The notes beneath the pieces were generated by a model. That model had not been told where the DNA came from, ran no database searches, and was given only the letters and a program-made list of their open reading frames with translations. From NCBI RefSeq assembly GCF_001809535.1, contig NZ_KV797910.1:84560-148559 (forward strand): 64,000 nucleotides of DNA. The letters are read 5' to 3'. Positions 60,602-64,000 of this stretch are shown here, in pieces; positions within the stretch are counted from its first letter, which is position 1, and every line of letters starts with the position of its first letter. A program made the translations under genes and the position numbers. Origin of the DNA: Aerococcus sp. HMSC062A02 (GTDB lineage: Bacteria > Bacillota > Bacilli > Lactobacillales > Aerococcaceae).

Positions 60602-61027
60602 GTGTTATTTCCGGAAATTGACAAAGAAAAAACATTGAAAAATGTCACAGAATTGCTATCGAACTATGATAGGTGTTGCCTGCTTGCTGGTGTTTCTCAG
60701 CAAAAAATGGTGGCGAGCTTCTCTGATATTCCGAGTGGGTCTACTGTAGAAAATACGAACGAGAATAAATTGATTAACGGTATAGGTTATCAGCAGATTC
60801 TAAATCACATTCATAAGGCTATTGATATTCTGGATTGGGATTCAAGACAAATAATTATTCGAAAGTATCTCAAAGAGGAGAAAGATGTTTCGATTTATAA
60901 CCGCATTGGCATGAGCGAATCCACCTATTATAAAAAGTTAGAAATAGCTAAATTGAAGTTCGCAAATGCTTATGAAAAAGGTAGTCTTGTTGTTTTGAAA
61001 AATGGAGGAAACGCGGAGGAAACGTAA
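60602..61027 (+). CDS. arpU: ArpU-family late transcriptional regulator
   Basis: A protein of about 141 residues ending an early operon, the usual ArpU position. The C-terminal part is a sigma-70-region-4-like HTH (RKYLKEEKDVSIYNRIGMSE, STYYKKLEIAKLKFANAYEK). ArpU proteins are thought to activate phage late (packaging/structural) genes. I chose GTG at 60602 since AAGGGAGG ends 6 bases upstream; a TTG at 60578 lies before that site. Confidence 0.88.
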   Translation: MLFPEIDKEKTLKNVTELLSNYDRCCLLAGVSQQKMVASFSDIPSGSTVENTNENKLINGIGYQQILNHIHKAIDILDWDSRQIIIRKYLKEEKDVSIYNRIGMSESTYYKKLEIAKLKFANAYEKGSLVVLKNGGNAEET

Positions 61028-61081
61028 AGAAAACACAAAGGAAGTCAGGAGAAAGTCCGGAGATAACGCGGAGGAAAAGTA
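61004..61081 (+). repeat. short GGAG-AAAC repeat cluster after arpU
   Basis: GGAGGAAACG occurs at 61004-61013 and again at 61015-61024, with weaker copies (GGAGAAAGTC, GGAGATAACG, GGAGGAAAAG) to 61079. It spans the arpU stop codon. Together with the terminator at 61165 it fills the 217-base gap before the next gene. It may hold regulator sites for late transcription. Confidence 0.5.
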
Positions 61082-61164
61082 GAGTATTATGGTAGTGAAG
61101 GAAGTAGGCCGAAGGGGATAGGTCTACAGTATCCTTGTTGAACCTCCTTTCTTATTAATGCATC

Positions 61165-61197
61165 GCCGCCTCATCCCCCCCTTGTGAGGCGGCTTTT
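61165..61197 (+). terminator. terminator ending the early operon
   Basis: GCCGCCTCA (61165-61173) pairs with TGAGGCGGC (61185-61193), followed by T4. Confidence 0.88.
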
Positions 61198-61244
61198 AAA
61201 ATAGTATAATTTGTTTTATAAAATAAAAAAGGAGAAAGTAAATA

Positions 61245-61574
61245 ATGATTTCAAAGTATAATGTGAAAAAATATATATTAATTGCATTTCTTAGTATTTC
61301 TGTAATTGCAGTTGTATTTAGTCTTATGTTCGCAACTAATTGGAATTTTTCCAATTATATGGTTAGTCTCGCGATACTGCTTTATATTATAGTTTACGGT
61401 TTAAAGTTGTTTACAGGTAAGAGTGACGAGAAACTTTTAGATGCTTTGAGGAACTTGAAAGTACTCATTTTATTAGTAGTTTTTGTTCTTACTACTATTG
61501 AGAATAAGGGCTTAAGTGACTTAGGATCTGTGATTTTATTGATGACTATACCAGAATTATTTGATGATAAATAA
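61245..61574 (+). CDS. unknown four-helix membrane protein
   Basis: A 109-residue protein with hydrophobic segments at about 9-29, 37-55, 70-86 and 90-105. AT-rich. ATG at 61245 after AAAAGGAG. It is isolated between two terminators, between the early and late modules, which is typical of a moron gene. No family recognised. Confidence 0.7.
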   Translation: MISKYNVKKYILIAFLSISVIAVVFSLMFATNWNFSNYMVSLAILLYIIVYGLKLFTGKSDEKLLDALRNLKVLILLVVFVLTTIENKGLSDLGSVILLMTIPELFDDK

Positions 61575-61580
61575 ACAAAC

Positions 61581-61615
61581 AAAGGCTTCTTATCGATAAA
61601 CTAAGGAGCCTTTTT
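61581..61615 (+). terminator. terminator after the membrane protein
   Basis: AAAGGCTTCTTA (61581-61592) pairs with AAGGAGCCTTT (61603-61613), then T. Confidence 0.8.
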
Positions 61616-61638
61616 GATTTATGAAAAGGAGTGAGGCT

Positions 61639-62103
61639 ATGGCAAAGTACGATGATTGGATTACCGAAGAAGGCTTAATTAAAATTGAAGGTTGGGCTCG
61701 CGATGGTCTCACTGATAAACAAATTGCTTATAATTGTGATGTGTCTGAACGAACCTTTTCGACGTGGAAGAAGAGGTTTTCTTCTATTTCTTCCGCCCTT
61801 AAAAAGGGCAAAGAGGTTGTTGACCGTCAAGTTGAGAGTGCCTTATTGAAATCAGCAGTCGGCTATACAACGACAGAGCGGACAATTACGACAAACCCGG
61901 ATGGAACACAGACGGTCAAGGTCACTGAAAAAGAAGTGCCCCCGAATACAACGGCTCAAATTTTCTGGCTGAAGAACCGCAAGCCTGAAGAGTGGCGAGA
62001 TCGGAAAGAAACCCAAATCAGTGGTGGTGTTGAAGTTGAAAATAAGAATCCTTATGCGGAGTTATCGATTGAAGAGTTGAAGCAGTTAGCCAAAGATGAC
62101 TAG
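61639..62103 (+). CDS. terS: phage terminase small subunit
   Basis: A 154-residue protein. The N-terminal HTH (GLTDKQIAYNCDVSERTFST, WKKRF) recognises phage DNA. A central helical oligomerisation region (VVDRQVESALLKSAVGYTTT) follows, then IFWLKNRKPEEWRDRKE, a common TerS signature in Firmicute phages. ATG at 61639 follows AAAAGGAG by 7 bases; the ATG at 61621 lies before it. It sits directly upstream of TerL. Confidence 0.92.
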   Translation: MAKYDDWITEEGLIKIEGWARDGLTDKQIAYNCDVSERTFSTWKKRFSSISSALKKGKEVVDRQVESALLKSAVGYTTTERTITTNPDGTQTVKVTEKEVPPNTTAQIFWLKNRKPEEWRDRKETQISGGVEVENKNPYAELSIEELKQLAKDD

Positions 62104-62120
62104 AAGAGGTGATGGTAGGG

Positions 62121-63536
62121 ATGGATAAATCAGAATTGATTCGGCAAGGTGCCAGGGAAGAACTCGCTCGACGTGAGTTCTTTTCTTTTTGTCGTTTATT
62201 ACATGGCGACTTCTATAAACCTGAACGAAACTACTTAGTAACGCTTTGTAACAAGCTACAGGAGTTTTACCAAAAGAGCGAGGATGACATTCTGATTATT
62301 AACATCCCTCCTTAACCTCGCCATGGTAAGAGCTTTACAGCAGTGAACTTTGCTTTATGGATATTTGGAATTAATCCAAGAGAGAAAATCATGACAGGGT
62401 CTTATAACGAAACCCTATCAACAGCCTTCTCTAAGCAGGTCAGAAATGCCATACAAGAGGTTAAGGCCCAAGATGACATTACGGTCTATCATGATATTTT
62501 CCCTGAGACACAGATCAAATATGGCGATGCTGCGATGAATCTGTGGAGCTTAGAAGGGCAATCAACCAGTTACTTGGCCACTTCTCCAAGTGGTACAGCG
62601 ACAGGGTTCGGTGCCAGCTTAATCATTGTCGATGACTTGATCAAGAGTGCTGAGCAAGCCATGAATGCAACAGAATTAAAGAAGCAGTATCACTGGTTTG
62701 TTGATACTATGCTTTCTCGATTAGAATCTGGCGGAAAGATAATCATCATTATGACGCGCTGGCATTCTAATGATTTAGCTGGTCGCATTTTAAAAGATTT
62801 CCCTGACCTGAACTATAAGGTCCAACATATTAACATGAAGGCCATGCAAGAAGATGGCACCATGCTTTGTGAGGATGTTCTGAGCGCCAAAGAGTTCCAG
62901 CAACGTCAAGCAGTCATGTCTCCAGAAATTGCTTCAGCCAACTATCAGCAGGAGCCAATTGATATCAAGGGTAAGCTGTATTCGAGCTTTAAAGAGTATA
63001 TTGATTTGCCAAGTAATATCGTTTCGATTGATTCGTACACAGATACGGCTGATACCGGTTCGGACTACTTATCGACCTTTATCTATGCTAGAACGAAGGA
63101 CGATGAAGCCTATATTCTGGATGTCATTTATACGCAAGAGCCGATGGAAGTAACAGAACCTCTGTTAGCTAAAAAGTTGTACGAACATAAAGTCAACAAA
63201 GCAGCGATTGAGTCCAATAATGGTGGTCGGGGCTTCGGCCGAGCCGTTGAACGAATTATGAAGAATGAATATCGAACTAATCGCACAAGCTTTAATTTAT
63301 TTACTCAAACTAACAATAAGATTGCTCGAATTCTGTCTAATTCGCCATGGGTAATGGAACATATCTATTTCCCGGAGAACTGGCGTCACAAGTGGCCAAA
63401 GTTATATGAAGCTTTAAACTCCTTCCAAAAAGAAGGACGGAACAAGCATGACGATGCTCCGGATGCTTTAACGGGTGTTGCGGAACAGATCCTAAACGGC
63501 GGAGCAAAAGTAAAATTCTTTAAAGGAGGGTTGTAG
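62121..63536 (+). pseudogene. terL: phage terminase large subunit, interrupted by an in-frame stop
   Basis: The frame from ATG 62121 runs LARREFFSFCRLLHGDFY and DILIINIPP, then meets TAA at 62313-62315. In the same frame it continues PRHGKSFTAVNFALWIFGIN to 63536. Related TerL proteins read IPPRHGKS with no break, so the locus seems to carry two extra codons (P and stop) inside Walker A. The remainder is intact: Walker B SLIIVDDLI, the coupling motif IMTRWHSNDLAGR, and RNase H-like nuclease SIDSYTDTADTGSDYLSTFI with DDAPDALTG at the end. As read, no full ATPase can be made without readthrough. Confidence 0.92.
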
Positions 63537-64000
63537 GTGACTGAAACTAAAGATAAGAAACTAAGCAAGAAATTCACTTGTTCAAAAAATGATGAAGTGA
63601 ACCTAGATTTGGTCAAAAAATATTTATTGCAACATCAAGCAGTCATTCAACAATATGACGCACTAGAAAATGAGTATCAAGCCAACGCTCCTATTTTGTA
63701 TGCGCCGAAAAAGGATCAAGGCAAACCGGATAATCGAATTGTTGCTCCTCATGGCCGTTACTTAGTCAATATGGCTGACGGCTATTTTATTGGCAAGCCG
63801 GTACAAAAAATCAGTCAGAATACACGCGTAGCAGAAACTGTAGACAACTTCGATAAGTTGAACAATATCGAGGATGAAGATTCCGAACTGGCAAAGATGG
63901 CCAGTATCTATGGAACAGCTAATGAATTAATGTATTTAGACAGAGATTCTCAAGTAAGAGTGGTTCGGCTGAGCCCTAAAGAATCGTTTATTGTTTACGA
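63537..64000 (+). CDS. phage portal protein, SPP1 gp6-like (partial)
   Basis: The first 154 codons of a portal protein, cut by the window end. The N-terminus reads KKYLLQHQAVIQQYDALENE, then APHGRYLVNMADGYFIGKPV, a typical segment of the SPP1-type portal family, followed by FDKLNNIEDEDSELAKMASI. It forms the dodecameric ring that terminase docks on. GTG at 63537 directly follows the terL stop, with AAAGGAGG 7 bases upstream. Confidence 0.9.
   Translation, partial: MTETKDKKLSKKFTCSKNDEVNLDLVKKYLLQHQAVIQQYDALENEYQANAPILYAPKKDQGKPDNRIVAPHGRYLVNMADGYFIGKPVQKISQNTRVAETVDNFDKLNNIEDEDSELAKMASIYGTANELMYLDRDSQVRVVRLSPKESFIVY

Larger units (their letters stand above)
45071..64000. mobile_element. prophage (left part, continues beyond the window)
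   Basis: From the end of guaA, gene order is that of a temperate siphovirus: leftward integrase, accessory genes and S24 repressor; divergent operator region; rightward cro-like gene, early genes (RecT, nuclease, DnaD-like, RusA, SSB), ArpU; then TerS, TerL and portal. The attachment core cannot be defined because the right end is outside the window. The left boundary is placed by gene order. The integrase frameshift and the TerL stop suggest a defective element. Confidence 0.9.

Overview
The window looks like the chromosome of a low-to-moderate GC member of the Lactobacillales carrying the left part of an integrated siphovirus-type prophage. The evidence is T-box leaders on three aminoacyl-tRNA synthetase operons, a glmS ribozyme, a complete mevalonate-to-IPP gene block, LysM cell-wall proteins with a WalR-type box, PepV, and purine-rich Shine-Dalgarno sites. 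The gene content fits an Aerococcus-like organism, but this is inference and I could not compare it with any genome.

Host region (1-45,070). 1-8,076: a YfhO-type membrane protein, a class B penicillin-binding protein, ribosomal protein L33, and a rhomboid / glucokinase / rhodanese-like / 3-methyladenine glycosylase series. 8,097-13,110: T-box-valS and ribozyme-glmS. 13,187-15,662 (minus strand): cold-shock protein, radC, a membrane protein and an MnmM/YtqB-type methyltransferase. 15,727-25,440: two LysM wall proteins flanking T-box-leuS, a pyridoxine kinase and a MurJ/YtgP-type flippase. 25,645-36,222: pepV, a SpoU methyltransferase, an HD protein, an HxlR regulator, T-box-pheST, pta, tsaE, an acetyltransferase and murB. 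36,375-39,088: a double ECF-type ATPase plus azlCD. 39,150-43,313 (minus): mvaK1-mvaD-mvaK2-fni, which makes IPP and DMAPP for undecaprenyl phosphate and so links to murB, the flippase and the PBP. 43,511-45,070: guaA, whose 3' end is next to the prophage.

Prophage (from about 45,071 to beyond 64,000). The leftward lysogeny module is integrase (frameshifted), an unknown 284-residue protein, a DUF4041/T5orf172-type protein and an S24-type repressor. The operator/promoter region at 50,118-50,216 separates it from the rightward early genes: Cro-like, small HTH and membrane proteins, RecT, a Cas4/AddB-like Fe-S nuclease candidate, a DnaD-like initiator, RusA, SSB, a DUF1599 protein, several HTH proteins, a MazG-type pyrophosphatase, an NrdH-like redoxin and ArpU. 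The late module starts with TerS, TerL and portal. The large terminase has an in-frame stop in its P-loop and the integrase is frameshifted, so the prophage as read here appears defective, unless these are sequence errors or recoding sites.

The most unusual points are: the TerL stop with an apparent 6-base insertion; the A9 frameshift in the integrase; a vestigial repressor tail beside the DUF4041 gene; an exact operator copy inside the end of the cro-like gene; a 96-bp near-perfect inverted repeat before ssb; a LysM protein with an unrecognised repeated domain of about 48 residues; and an intergenic palindromic repeat found at 21.5 kb and again at the left edge of the window.
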